Shown here one piece after another: positions 1 through 7,280 of a stretch of 36,927 nucleotides of DNA. This DNA is from an uncultured bacterium (GTDB lineage Bacteria > Bacillota_I > Bacilli_A > RF39 > UBA660). Numbering within the stretch: position 1 is the first letter of the stretch; each line of letters starts with the position of its first letter. The stretch is taken from NCBI GenBank assembly GCA_949284575.1, contig CASDWO010000064.1:1-36927 (forward strand), given 5' to 3'. The notes beneath the pieces were generated by a model. The model saw only the letters and a list, made by a program, of their open reading frames with translations. It was not told the DNA's origin and did no database searches. Both the position numbers and the translations under genes were made by a program.

Positions 1-1
1 T

Positions 2-160
2 AGTCACTGTGGATATAAGAATAGTAAGTTAAAAGATTTAAGCATAAGAGAGTATGATTGTCCAAGCTGTGGAGTACATAATGATAGAGATATAAATGCA
101 AGTTTAAACATATTATTTGAAGGATTAAAGTTACACTATAACTTACAAAGCTTAGTTTAA
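2..160 (+). CDS. tnpB: TnpB C-terminal fragment (IS200/IS605 family), cut by window edge
   Basis: Reading from base 2, the frame gives 52 residues ending at TAA 158-160. It shows the C-terminal zinc ribbon (SHCGY then CPSCG) followed by the hallmark [13 protein letters not shown], whose second Asp belongs to the RuvC-III active site. This is the end of an OrfB/TnpB RNA-guided nuclease of the IS605 group. The 5' part lies outside the window, so whether the gene is intact cannot be judged. The sequence that follows looks like the matching right end and omega-RNA. Confidence 0.88.
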   Translation, partial: SHCGYKNSKLKDLSIREYDCPSCGVHNDRDINASLNILFEGLKLHYNLQSLV

Positions 161-194
161 ATAATGTTTGATATAATGAAAAAGAACAAGGATA

Positions 195-300
195 AATAGA
201 TTATTGAGTACGGTAGCAACTATCGGAATTTAAGCCTATGGAGAATAAGGGATACCTTATCAATGAAGTAGGAATCCTTGGAGGCAACGACAAGGTAAAA
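195..300 (+). ncRNA. Probable omega-RNA (reRNA) and right end of the TnpB element
   Basis: Directly after tnpB lies a run of small stems: CGGTAG/CTATCG (211-225, loop CAA, one wobble pair), ATAAGG/CCTTAT (245-260, loop GATA) and CCTTG/CAAGG (276-295). CCTA (235-238) could also pair with TAGG (269-272) as a pseudoknot. From memory, the layout and the tgaagtaggaatcc segment resemble omega-RNA scaffolds at the 3' end of IS605-type tnpB genes, where the scaffold ends at the transposon right end and the guide is copied from flanking DNA. The exact right boundary (about 295-345) is not resolved. Confidence 0.55.
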
Positions 301-348
301 ACAAACTTGTTTTATTTGTTCTATAATTGTTGTAAAAGAGGTGGAGAA

Positions 349-1104
349 ATGATAGATACACATTGTCATTTAAGTAAAGATGATTATGATGATATAGATT
401 TAGTAATTAAAGAAAATAAAGAAGCAGGTGTAAGTAAAATGATTGTATCTGCTTGTGATAAGAAAAGTATGTTAGAAATAATTTCTTTAAAAGATAAATA
501 TGATTTTTTATATGTTACTATGGGGTATCATCCTTCAGAAGCTTTATCAGTTATAGATAAAGATTTACAGGACTTAAAGAAAAACTTAAAACTTTCTAAA
601 GTTGTTGGAGTAGGAGAGATCGGTTTAGATTATTACTATTCTAAAGAATTTATTGAAAAACAGAAATGGCTTTTTGAAGAGCAATTAAAAATAGCTCAAG
701 AGTTAGATATGCCTGTTGTTATACATAGTCGAGATGCTACTTTAGATACAATAAACATTTTAAAAAAATATTCTGTTAGAGGGATTATTCATTGTTTTAG
801 TGGAAGTTTAGAAACTGCTAATATTTATATAAAAATGGGCTTTTATTTAGGAATAGGTGGAGTTTTAACTTTTAAAAATTCTAAATTAAAAGAGATAATT
901 AAATCTTTATCTTTAGATAATATTGTACTTGAGACTGATAGTCCTTATCTTACTCCTGTTCCTTATAGAGGGAAAAAGAATTCATCTAAATATTTAAAAT
1001 ATGTTGTTTTAGAACTTGCTTCTATAAAAGAAATGGATCCTAAAGATGTAATAGAAATAACTACTAGAAATGCTAATAGTTTGTTTGACTTTAATAATAA
1101 GTAG
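349..1104 (+). CDS. tatD: TatD-family metal-dependent DNase
   Basis: This 251-residue TIM-barrel hydrolase is of normal length for TatD/YabD 3'-5' DNases that use two metal ions. Visible ligands are the N-terminal THCH (His5, His7), Glu90 in GVGEIGLDYY, His126 in VVIHSRDA, His148 in GIIHCFSG and Asp197 in ETDSPYLTP. The ATG at 349 is chosen because GGTGGAG lies just upstream and the protein then opens with MIDTHCHL, as in the family. The frame stays open up to an ATG at 238, but that would translate the omega-RNA/right-end sequence. As in B. subtilis, it sits next to a yabE-like gene. Confidence 0.93.
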   Translation: MIDTHCHLSKDDYDDIDLVIKENKEAGVSKMIVSACDKKSMLEIISLKDKYDFLYVTMGYHPSEALSVIDKDLQDLKKNLKLSKVVGVGEIGLDYYYSKEFIEKQKWLFEEQLKIAQELDMPVVIHSRDATLDTINILKKYSVRGIIHCFSGSLETANIYIKMGFYLGIGGVLTFKNSKLKEIIKSLSLDNIVLETDSPYLTPVPYRGKKNSSKYLKYVVLELASIKEMDPKDVIEITTRNANSLFDFNNK

Positions 1105-1142
1105 TGCTATTCTTTTATTATAAGAAAATGAGGTAGATGCTA

Positions 1143-1730
1143 GTGGGAAGTAGATTTGTTAAATATTTAGGAACTGTTATTTTGGTTTTTGTTATGGGGT
1201 TTATTATATTATCTGGTAATAGTTTAACTGTTATAAATACATCAAATTTAAATAGTGTTAAATCTTTACAAGCAGTTCATATAGTTAATAAATATAATTC
1301 GATTAAAGAATCATTAAAAGAAAAAGAAATAGTTGTTTTTCCTACTTTTAACGAAGCAATGCAAGTTGCTAGTACATCACCTGTAGCTTTTATGGGTAAA
1401 CTTACAGCGTATGGTCCAGATTGTCCAGGATGTTCTGGTAATAGTGCTTGTCCGCCACGGCAAAATTTTAAAAATGGAAATATTTATTTTGAAGATCAAG
1501 ATTATGGTAAAGTAAGAGTAGTTGCTGCTGATCGTTCTATTCCTTGTGGTAGCATTGTAAGAATAAGTGGAATCAATATATATAGCGAGCCTATTCTTGC
1601 TATTGTTATGGATAGAGGTGGAGCGGTTAAAGGTAATCATATGGATTTACTTTTTACTAGTCAGTCTAATTTAGAAGGATTTGCTACTAGTAGTAATATA
1701 AAATTTGAATTAATTAGATATGGATGGTAA
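1143..1730 (+). CDS. Exported 3D-domain protein (YabE-like, cell-wall active)
   Basis: A 195-residue protein with an N-terminal membrane anchor or signal (about residues 7-25) and a C-terminal 3D domain. The three aspartates that name the domain lie in AADRSIPCGS (Asp130) and MDRGGAVKGNHMDLLF (Asp157, Asp168). 3D domains have a double-psi beta-barrel fold and occur in Gram-positive lytic transglycosylases and resuscitation factors such as YabE/YocH. The DUF348/G5 repeats of B. subtilis YabE are absent. A Cys-rich insert (CPGCSGNSACPP) precedes the barrel. GTG 1143 lies 9 nt from TGAGG, whereas ATG 1137 is only 3 nt away, so GTG is preferred. A terminator follows. Confidence 0.82.
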   Translation: MGSRFVKYLGTVILVFVMGFIILSGNSLTVINTSNLNSVKSLQAVHIVNKYNSIKESLKEKEIVVFPTFNEAMQVASTSPVAFMGKLTAYGPDCPGCSGNSACPPRQNFKNGNIYFEDQDYGKVRVVAADRSIPCGSIVRISGINIYSEPILAIVMDRGGAVKGNHMDLLFTSQSNLEGFATSSNIKFELIRYGW

Positions 1731-1735
1731 ATATT

Positions 1736-1771
1736 AATAATATGCATTTTATGTGTATTATTTTCTTTTTT
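1736..1771 (+). terminator. Rho-independent terminator after the 3D-domain gene
   Basis: Stem AATAATA/TATTATT (1736-1742 with 1756-1762), extended inward by GCAT/ATGT, then a T-rich tract (TTTTCTTTTTTT). It separates tatD and the 3D gene from the fibre locus. Confidence 0.7.
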
Positions 1772-1825
1772 TGAAGAATACTAATGTTAGACATAATAAA
1801 ATTTTGTTAACAAGAAAAAAATCTA

Positions 1826-1855
1826 TTGCTAAAGCAAAGTAAAATATGTTATAGT
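1826..1855 (+). promoter_or_regulatory. Sigma-A-type promoter of first TasA-like gene
   Basis: TTGCTA (1826-1831), 18-bp spacer, TATAGT (1850-1855). A strong AGGAGG Shine-Dalgarno follows at about 1866. The -10 region and leader (atgttatagtt...) recur almost unchanged before the second TasA-like gene. Confidence 0.6.
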
Positions 1856-1880
1856 TATATTGTAGAAGGAGGTCTAGCAT

Positions 1881-2492
1881 ATGGATCAAAATAATTCAAG
1901 ACAAATATTATTATCTGTATTGGGAGTTGCTATATTAGTAGTAGCTGTTATAGGAGTATCTTTTGCAGCTTTTCAATTCGGGCAAACCGGTGAAAAGGTT
2001 AATACAATTACTACAGGTACAATTACCATGAGTTATAGCGAACCTGTAAATGCTATTAACTTAGTAAATGCTTTACCTATGACTGATGAGCAAGGTAAAC
2101 AACTTACTGGAACTGGTAATACTTTCGATTTCTCAGTTAATGCAACAATTGATGGTGAAGATGTAACTATTAATTATGCTATTACTGCAGTTAAAGATGG
2201 TGGTAGTACATTACCTGATTCAGCTGTTAAAGTATATCTAACTGACTATACTAGTGGTAGTGAGTCAGATGTATTAGCACCTACAAAGGTAAGTGCTTTA
2301 ACAAAAACAACAGCTGGTGAATTATCAGGAGCTCCTGCAGATGAATATGAACTTACAACTGGTACTTTACAAGCTTCTAAGAATACAAGTTATCGTTTAA
2401 GAATGTGGGTAGCTGATGATTATAGTGATCTTGAAAGTTCTGGAACATATATGTTAAAAGTAAATGTATATGGAGCTGCAGCTGCTAAATAA
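1881..2492 (+). CDS. TasA/camelysin-like SipW-dependent exported protein 1
   Basis: A 203-residue protein. Its N-terminus is a hydrophobic signal (about residues 9-30, ending VIGVSFAAF) typical of SipW-processed TasA/CalY proteins. Next comes a conserved block TITTGTITMSYSE and, near the C-terminus, YRLRMWV (about 171-177) followed by a final beta-strand. TasA and camelysin form extracellular beta-rich fibres in biofilms; a signal peptidase of the matching ER type lies three genes downstream. It is Ala/Thr/Ser-rich and low in charge compared with its two neighbours, as a major subunit might be. It has its own promoter and its own terminator, so it is expressed as a single-gene unit. Confidence 0.82.
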   Translation: MDQNNSRQILLSVLGVAILVVAVIGVSFAAFQFGQTGEKVNTITTGTITMSYSEPVNAINLVNALPMTDEQGKQLTGTGNTFDFSVNATIDGEDVTINYAITAVKDGGSTLPDSAVKVYLTDYTSGSESDVLAPTKVSALTKTTAGELSGAPADEYELTTGTLQASKNTSYRLRMWVADDYSDLESSGTYMLKVNVYGAAAAK

Positions 2493-2518
2493 AAGAGCAT
2501 TAAAAATGCTTTTTTTTG
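2491..2518 (+). terminator. Terminator after TasA-like 1
   Basis: AGCAT/ATGCT stem (2496-2500 with 2506-2510), loop TAAAA, followed by seven T. It begins at the stop codon. Confidence 0.8.
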
Positions 2519-2548
2519 TAAATATATAATTTTATTTAATTTTAATTA

Positions 2549-2577
2549 TTGCTTAGAATTTGTAACTATGTTATAGT
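2549..2577 (+). promoter_or_regulatory. Sigma-A-type promoter of second TasA-like gene
   Basis: TTGCTT (2549-2554), 17-bp spacer, TATAGT (2572-2577). The sequence from the -10 to the Shine-Dalgarno closely matches the leader of the first TasA-like gene, suggesting the promoter was duplicated with the gene. Confidence 0.62.
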
Positions 2578-2602
2578 TTTATTATAGAGGAGATGGGCAG
2601 AA

Positions 2603-3214
2603 ATGAATAATGCGGAGAAAAAACGTAATTCTAATCAACTTATTTTAACAGTCTTAGCAATACTTATATTAATAATAGCAGTTATTGGTGTATCATATGC
2701 AGCTGTCTTTTATAGTAAAGATGGAGAGAAAGTAAATTCTGTGACTACTGGAAGTATGATGATGAGTTATAGTGAGTTAACTAATGGAATTAATCTTTAT
2801 GATGCTTATCCAATGACGGATGAAGAAGGTAAAGCTTTAAGTCAACCTAATGAGTATTTTGATTTTACAGTTAGTGCTACAACTAAAGAGAATAGTCCAA
2901 TTAGTTATGTTATATCTGTAAGTAAAGAAAGTGATAGTACATTACCTGATTCAGCTATTAAAGTATATTTAACTGATATTAGTGCTAACAATGAAATTGA
3001 AGTATTACCTCCTACAAATGTTTCAGCATTAAGTAAAACTGGTAATGAAAGTTATGCACCTAGTGGTCAATATATTTTAAAATCAGGTAGTTATACAAAA
3101 AATACTTCTAATACTTATCGTTTAAGAATGTGGATTGATAAGAATTATAATTTGGATGATAGTATTCAAAGTTATAAATTGCGTGTTAATGTTTATGGTG
3201 GTATTAACATATAG
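2603..3214 (+). CDS. TasA/camelysin-like SipW-dependent exported protein 2
   Basis: This 203-residue paralogue of the preceding protein shares the hydrophobic export signal (ending VIGVSYAAVFY), the TTGSMMMSYSE block, the GINLYDAYPMTDEEGKAL segment, a STLPDSA.KVYLTD segment and YRLRMWI near the C-terminus. It is slightly more charged than paralogue 1. It has its own promoter, Shine-Dalgarno and terminator, so its level can be set independently of paralogues 1 and 3. It is probably a secreted fibre subunit or minor pilin-like partner released by the SipW-type peptidase encoded at 3988. The fibre role is inferred from the family and neighbours. Confidence 0.82.
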   Translation: MNNAEKKRNSNQLILTVLAILILIIAVIGVSYAAVFYSKDGEKVNSVTTGSMMMSYSELTNGINLYDAYPMTDEEGKALSQPNEYFDFTVSATTKENSPISYVISVSKESDSTLPDSAIKVYLTDISANNEIEVLPPTNVSALSKTGNESYAPSGQYILKSGSYTKNTSNTYRLRMWIDKNYNLDDSIQSYKLRVNVYGGINI

Positions 3215-3218
3215 AAAA

Positions 3219-3246
3219 TAAGAGTGTATTTAATACACTTTTTTCT
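3219..3246 (+). terminator. Terminator after TasA-like 2
   Basis: Palindrome AGTGTATTTAATACACT (3223-3239) followed by a run of T. It overlaps the start of the next promoter. Confidence 0.78.
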
Positions 3247-3274
3247 TTACCAAAAAAAGTTCATGTGTTACAAT
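3246..3274 (+). promoter_or_regulatory. Candidate promoter of the TasA-like 3 / sipW operon
   Basis: TTTACC (3246-3251), 17-bp spacer, TACAAT (3269-3274), then a GAGGAG Shine-Dalgarno before ATG 3300. The -35 is weak, and the box abuts the preceding terminator T-tract. Confidence 0.5.
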
Positions 3275-3299
3275 TAAATTATGCTAGAGGAGTGTTATT

Positions 3300-3938
3300 A
3301 TGGATAATAATTATGCTAATCAAAATAATCAAAAAAATGAGAATGATTCAAAGCTCTTTATTATAGTTATATCATTATTGATATTTATAATAGCAGTTAT
3401 TGGTATTTCTGTTGCAACTTTTACTTATACTTATAATGAAGAACGCAAGAATGTTAATACTATTAGTACGGGTAGTGTTTATTTAAACTATACAGAAAAT
3501 ACGAATGGTATTAATATTACTGATGCTTTTCCTATAAATGATGAAGTAGGTAAAGTTTTAACAGATGAGAATCAATATTTTGATTTTACAGTTTCTGCTG
3601 ATTTTTCTCGTGGTCTTAGTGCTAATTATGAAATTGCGGCTGAAAAAGTAAATAGTTCTACTCTTTCTAATGATGAAGTAAGATTATATCTTGAGAGAAA
3701 AGTTGGTGATTCTTATGAAGAAGTTATGGCTCCTAGTAATTTTGTTCCATTAAAAGAAAAAACTGATTTAGGAACAGAAGCAGGTAAAATGTTATTAGAT
3801 AAAGGTACTTTTACAGAGACTTCAACAGTTAACTATCGTTTAAGAATGTGGGTAGCAGAAGGTACAGTTTTAGGAGAATTACCAAAGAATTTCGGTGTTA
3901 GAGTATCTGTTAAAGCTAAAGTTGATATAGCAAAATAA
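3300..3938 (+). CDS. TasA/camelysin-like SipW-dependent exported protein 3
   Basis: This 212-residue paralogue has a longer Asn-rich N-terminus before the hydrophobic signal (about residues 18-40), then NTISTGSVYLNYTE, GINITDAFPINDEVGKVL and the C-terminal YRLRMWV block. It is more diverged and more charged than paralogues 1 and 2. No terminator is visible between it and the signal peptidase gene 49 nt downstream, so it probably leads the operon that runs to 6362. It may be a minor or initiating subunit made together with the processing machinery; that is inference from operon position only. Confidence 0.8.
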   Translation: MDNNYANQNNQKNENDSKLFIIVISLLIFIIAVIGISVATFTYTYNEERKNVNTISTGSVYLNYTENTNGINITDAFPINDEVGKVLTDENQYFDFTVSADFSRGLSANYEIAAEKVNSSTLSNDEVRLYLERKVGDSYEEVMAPSNFVPLKEKTDLGTEAGKMLLDKGTFTETSTVNYRLRMWVAEGTVLGELPKNFGVRVSVKAKVDIAK

Positions 3939-3987
3939 ATATTTTGTTTCTTTTTGCTTTAAAATGGAATATTAAGAGGGTGAGAAC

Positions 3988-4692
3988 TTGAAAGATAAAT
4001 TTAAAGAGCTTGTGCCTAAAGTAAAGAAGGCTGTTCATTTTGCTTTAACAGTACTTATGTATTCAATATGTTTAATTATGATTATTGTTTTTTCAGTATT
4101 TGTAATTAACTTTATTGATAAAAGGCATAATGTAAAAGCTGGTAATAATAAAAAAGATCTTTTTTCTGCATATACAATAGTTAGTCCTAGTATGACACCA
4201 ACTATTAATGTACTTGATGTTATTGTTATTAAAAGAGCAGATGAACCTACAGACATTAAAAAAGGTGATATAATAACTTTTAATTCGACAGATTATAGAT
4301 ATTCAGGTGTTTTAGTTACTCATAGAGTTGTTGATGTAGAAAAAACTAGTAATGGTAAATATTTATATACAACTAAAGGAGATAATAATAATACACAGGA
4401 TTCATCAAGAATTAGTTTTGATGATGTTTATGGTAAAGTATTATTTAGAATACCTAAAATTGGTTATATTCAATATTATTTAGGTTCAATATTAGGTTGG
4501 GTAGCGATAGTGGTTGTGCCAGCTCTTCTAATTATTGGTTATGATATTTACAAATTAATTAAAACTTTACGTTCTTCAGCAAATGATAATAATAAGACTT
4601 TAGATAATAGAAAAAAATTGACTTATAAAAAGATTACTGATAAAAAGAAAAAATCAGGTAATAAAGATAGTAAAAGGAGATTTAATAAATGA
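3988..4692 (+). CDS. sipW: SipW-like ER-type signal peptidase I
   Basis: A 234-residue S26B peptidase with transmembrane segments at about 20-42 and 166-188 and a Lys-rich cytoplasmic tail. The catalytic Ser68 lies in VSPSMTPT. His112 in LVTHRVV takes the place of the Lys of ordinary bacterial SPase I, and Asp132 (TKGDNN) or Asp138 completes the site. This Ser-His-Asp arrangement defines the archaeal/ER-type SipW enzymes that process TasA-type proteins. The start is TTG 3988, behind AGAGGGTGAG. It overlaps the next gene by ATGA (4689-4692). The three TasA-like proteins upstream are its obvious substrates. Confidence 0.88.
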   Translation: MKDKFKELVPKVKKAVHFALTVLMYSICLIMIIVFSVFVINFIDKRHNVKAGNNKKDLFSAYTIVSPSMTPTINVLDVIVIKRADEPTDIKKGDIITFNSTDYRYSGVLVTHRVVDVEKTSNGKYLYTTKGDNNNTQDSSRISFDDVYGKVLFRIPKIGYIQYYLGSILGWVAIVVVPALLIIGYDIYKLIKTLRSSANDNNKTLDNRKKLTYKKITDKKKKSGNKDSKRRFNK

Positions 4693-5237
4693 AAAAAATG
4701 ATTTTGTTAATAGTAGCAGGAATTATATTGTTTGCTTTTATATTTGGAATGTCAGTTTTATGGTATGATTTCTTTTATAAGGAGCCTGTTGAAAATGAAC
4801 CATTAACAACAATAAAAATACAACTTGATGATAATAATAATACAATTAATGAAGGAGGATTAATTCCTATTAGTGAAGATGAAGTTGATAATTTAACTCC
4901 ATATAAATTCTCATTACAAAATACAAGTGATAAACAAAGTACGTATGAAGTATTAATAGAAGATGCAGTTATTAGTGATGATCCATCCTTTAGCAGTAAA
5001 GAATTGCTTAGTAGAGAGCAACTTGGTTATCAATTGATACTTAATGGACAAATTATAAAAACAGGGTTATTAAGTGAAATTGAAAATAATGTTTTAGATA
5101 AAAGAGTAATAATGGAAAATGCAATAAATAATTATCATTTAAGAGTTTATGTAAGTGAAAGTGCTATAAATACAGAATGGCAAAATAAATATTATCATTA
5201 TGATATTCAAATTAGAACTGTGGAGGATAACGAATGA
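4689..5237 (+). CDS. Membrane-anchored accessory protein, distantly TasA-like
   Basis: A 182-residue protein with one N-terminal membrane segment (about residues 4-26) followed by an acidic, Asn-rich extracellular part. Near the C-terminus YHLRVYVSESA...YHYDIQIRT matches the YRLRMWVAD...LKVNVYG pattern of the three fibre proteins, and an internal LTPYKFSLQNTSD stretch resembles the start of a beta-sandwich. I infer a diverged member of the same fold that serves as anchor, assembly factor or minor subunit, in the position TapA holds beside TasA in B. subtilis. No sequence similarity to TapA itself was seen. It overlaps both neighbours by 4 nt. Confidence 0.6.
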   Translation: MKKMILLIVAGIILFAFIFGMSVLWYDFFYKEPVENEPLTTIKIQLDDNNNTINEGGLIPISEDEVDNLTPYKFSLQNTSDKQSTYEVLIEDAVISDDPSFSSKELLSREQLGYQLILNGQIIKTGLLSEIENNVLDKRVIMENAINNYHLRVYVSESAINTEWQNKYYHYDIQIRTVEDNE

Positions 5238-5923
5238 AAAAGATATTGTTAGATTATATTAATATAATAGGGTATGCTTTTACGGGTTTAATATTTGGTC
5301 TTACCTTTTTCCTTTTATTTATTAATTTTTATCATTTTGAAGAGCTAAAATATGAAACTGATATGACTTCTTTTAATGCTACTACTAAAGCTGATATTGA
5401 AAGTAAATTACAAACTATAAAAAATAATATTAGTGTTTATGATCAAAGTACTTATACAGGTAATAATAATATTTATGGACTTAATAATGTTAAGATAAAA
5501 TTAGAGTCTTGTGTAGAAGCTATTGAAAGTGAAGAGATGATGAATTATTTTAATGATAATGAGATTAGTATTTTAGATACTTATAATCTTTTAAGAACTT
5601 ATAATAATAAAATTTTAAATAATTGTTTAGTAATGCAGGTAAAAGCAATGTTTAATTCTGCTGCGGTTGCTACTCTTCCTAATTATAATATAATTAAGCC
5701 TTATGTTGATTTAAATGCTGATATGTTAATTACTTCTTTAAGTTATGTAGAAAATAATTTAGAAAATTCAGATCATTTTTATTATACTACTTCTAATAAT
5801 AAGAATAATTTCTTTAATATAGTAGATGATAGTTATTATGAAATTATTGGTAATTATCAAGATACACTTGATTTATTAGTATTAATATCTGATTGGTATA
5901 GAACCGTAGTTACAGGAGGCTAA
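5234..5923 (+). CDS. Unknown exported or membrane-anchored protein of the fibre operon
   Basis: This 229-residue protein was not recognised. It has one N-terminal membrane segment (about residues 10-32) and then roughly 195 residues that look mainly helical and extracytoplasmic, rich in Asn, Tyr and Ile with few basic residues. Two cysteines (in ESCVEA and NNCLVM) could form a disulphide. The start ATG overlaps the stop of the previous gene (ATGA), implying translational coupling with the SipW operon. A role in fibre assembly or anchoring is suggested by operon membership alone. Confidence 0.6.
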   Translation: MKKILLDYINIIGYAFTGLIFGLTFFLLFINFYHFEELKYETDMTSFNATTKADIESKLQTIKNNISVYDQSTYTGNNNIYGLNNVKIKLESCVEAIESEEMMNYFNDNEISILDTYNLLRTYNNKILNNCLVMQVKAMFNSAAVATLPNYNIIKPYVDLNADMLITSLSYVENNLENSDHFYYTTSNNKNNFFNIVDDSYYEIIGNYQDTLDLLVLISDWYRTVVTGG

Positions 5924-5924
5924 A

Positions 5925-6362
5925 ATGAAAAAGATATTTAATGGTTTATTTTATATTTTAAAGTTTATATTATTAATTGCAGCTTTTGGACTAACTTTAT
6001 TCATTTTAATTAGAATGAATACTAGGTTGAGTAAGAGTATGGTGTCTATTATTCCTGAACTTATACCTTATGTATTATTATTAATTGTATTTATTATTAA
6101 TATGCTCTTTAAACAAGAAGGAGTTACAAAAAACTTATTTTATAATTTGACTTGTTCTTTAGCATTATTTACTATTGCTTTTGCTTGTTATAGAGCTATG
6201 TTTGATTCTAATTTGGTGTTAGCAACTAAGTATGGCTATAATATCGATTTTAATTTTTTTGATAATTTTATTGCATATATAAAAATTTTAATTTATGGTT
6301 TAATTTTTGTTAATATTTTATTTATGTTTAAATATAAAGAGAAAAAACAAGTGACTGATTAA
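5925..6362 (+). CDS. Unknown four-helix membrane protein, last gene of the fibre operon
   Basis: A 145-residue, very hydrophobic protein with about four predicted membrane segments (roughly 8-28, 43-60, 75-92 and 112-132) and short charged loops. No family was recognised. It begins one base after the preceding stop, with GGAGG upstream, and is followed by a clear terminator, so it closes the operon. It may form part of the export or anchoring platform of the TasA-like proteins. Confidence 0.6.
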   Translation: MKKIFNGLFYILKFILLIAAFGLTLFILIRMNTRLSKSMVSIIPELIPYVLLLIVFIINMLFKQEGVTKNLFYNLTCSLALFTIAFACYRAMFDSNLVLATKYGYNIDFNFFDNFIAYIKILIYGLIFVNILFMFKYKEKKQVTD

Positions 6363-6367
6363 TTTTT

Positions 6368-6399
6368 AAAGAGACAATTTTTAGAGTTGTCTTTTTTCT
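6368..6399 (+). terminator. Terminator of the fibre operon
   Basis: AGACAA/TTGTCT stem (6372-6377 with 6387-6392) followed by TTTTTT. Confidence 0.8.
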
Positions 6400-6436
6400 T
6401 AGATAATTATATGATATTTAACTAGAGGTGATATTG

Positions 6437-7237
6437 ATGGAGAATTTTACTTTTAAGAAAAGATTTGGACAAAATTTTTTAAATAATAAAGAGATTCTTA
6501 AAAAAATTGTATTCTGTGCTGAAGTTTATCCTAATTCTTTAATTATGGAAGTAGGGCCTGGAAGTGGAAATCTAACTTATTTTTTAGCTGATACTTATAA
6601 AGATAGTCAAGTTTTAGCATATGAGATAGATTATACTTTAAAAGATGTTTTAGAAGAACGTTTTAAGGACTTTAATAATGTTAAAATAGTTTTTGAAGAC
6701 TTTTTAAAGATAGATTTAGAAAAAGAATTAAGTTCTTCTTTTCATTATGAGAATTTGTATTTTGTAAGTAATATTCCATATTATATTACTACACCGATTA
6801 TTTTTAAACTTATAGAAAGTAAGTTAAAGTTTAAAAAGATTGTTTTGTTAGTTCAAAAAGAAGTTGGAGAGAGGTTTTGTAGTAAAACAGGATCAAAGAG
6901 TTATGGAGCTCTTACAGTTATTTTAAATTATTATTTTAATATAAAAAAAGATTTTTTAGTTGATAGGAATCAGTTTACTCCGCGTCCTAATGTTGATAGT
7001 GTTGTAGTTTCTTTTAGTTTAAAAGAGCATAAAGAACATTTAAATAATGAGAAAGAGTTTCTTAAATTAGTTCATGAGAGTTTTAAATTTAAAAGAAAGA
7101 TGTTAAGGAATAACTTAAAACAATATGATTTAGAAAAAATAGAAGAAGTTTTAAAGTTATATAACTATGATTTAACAGTTAGAGCAGAAGAGTTAGATTA
7201 TAAGATTTTTGTAGCAATAGCTAATAAATTATTTTAG
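6437..7237 (+). CDS. rsmA: 16S rRNA (A1518/A1519) dimethyltransferase RsmA/KsgA
   Basis: A 266-residue SAM-dependent methyltransferase that dimethylates two adjacent adenines in helix 45 of 16S rRNA. Motifs: KKRFGQNFLNN at the N-terminus, SAM loop EVGPGSGNLT (38-47), the catalytic NIPYYITTP (112-120), VQKEVGERFC and FTPRPNVDSVVVSF. ATG 6437 is chosen because AGAGGTG ends 6 nt upstream. The B. subtilis gene lies in the same order before yabG and veg; the rnmV gene that normally precedes it is missing, and the fibre locus occupies that position. Confidence 0.95.
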   Translation: MENFTFKKRFGQNFLNNKEILKKIVFCAEVYPNSLIMEVGPGSGNLTYFLADTYKDSQVLAYEIDYTLKDVLEERFKDFNNVKIVFEDFLKIDLEKELSSSFHYENLYFVSNIPYYITTPIIFKLIESKLKFKKIVLLVQKEVGERFCSKTGSKSYGALTVILNYYFNIKKDFLVDRNQFTPRPNVDSVVVSFSLKEHKEHLNNEKEFLKLVHESFKFKRKMLRNNLKQYDLEKIEEVLKLYNYDLTVRAEELDYKIFVAIANKLF

Positions 7238-7280
7238 TATATTTATATTGCTTTTTACATAATATTTATTGGGTGATTTT

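Noticed and set aside
238-348. N-terminal extension of TatD from ATG 238
   Set aside because: It would translate the omega-RNA/right-end sequence; the family starts at MIDTHCHL (ATG 349) with a good Shine-Dalgarno.
1377-1640. Minus-strand open frames such as 1377-1640, 14043-14408, 21261-21689 and 30834-31100
   Set aside because: Opposite-frame shadows of real genes, no Shine-Dalgarno, Ser/Ile/Asn-biased translation typical of reversed AT-rich codons.
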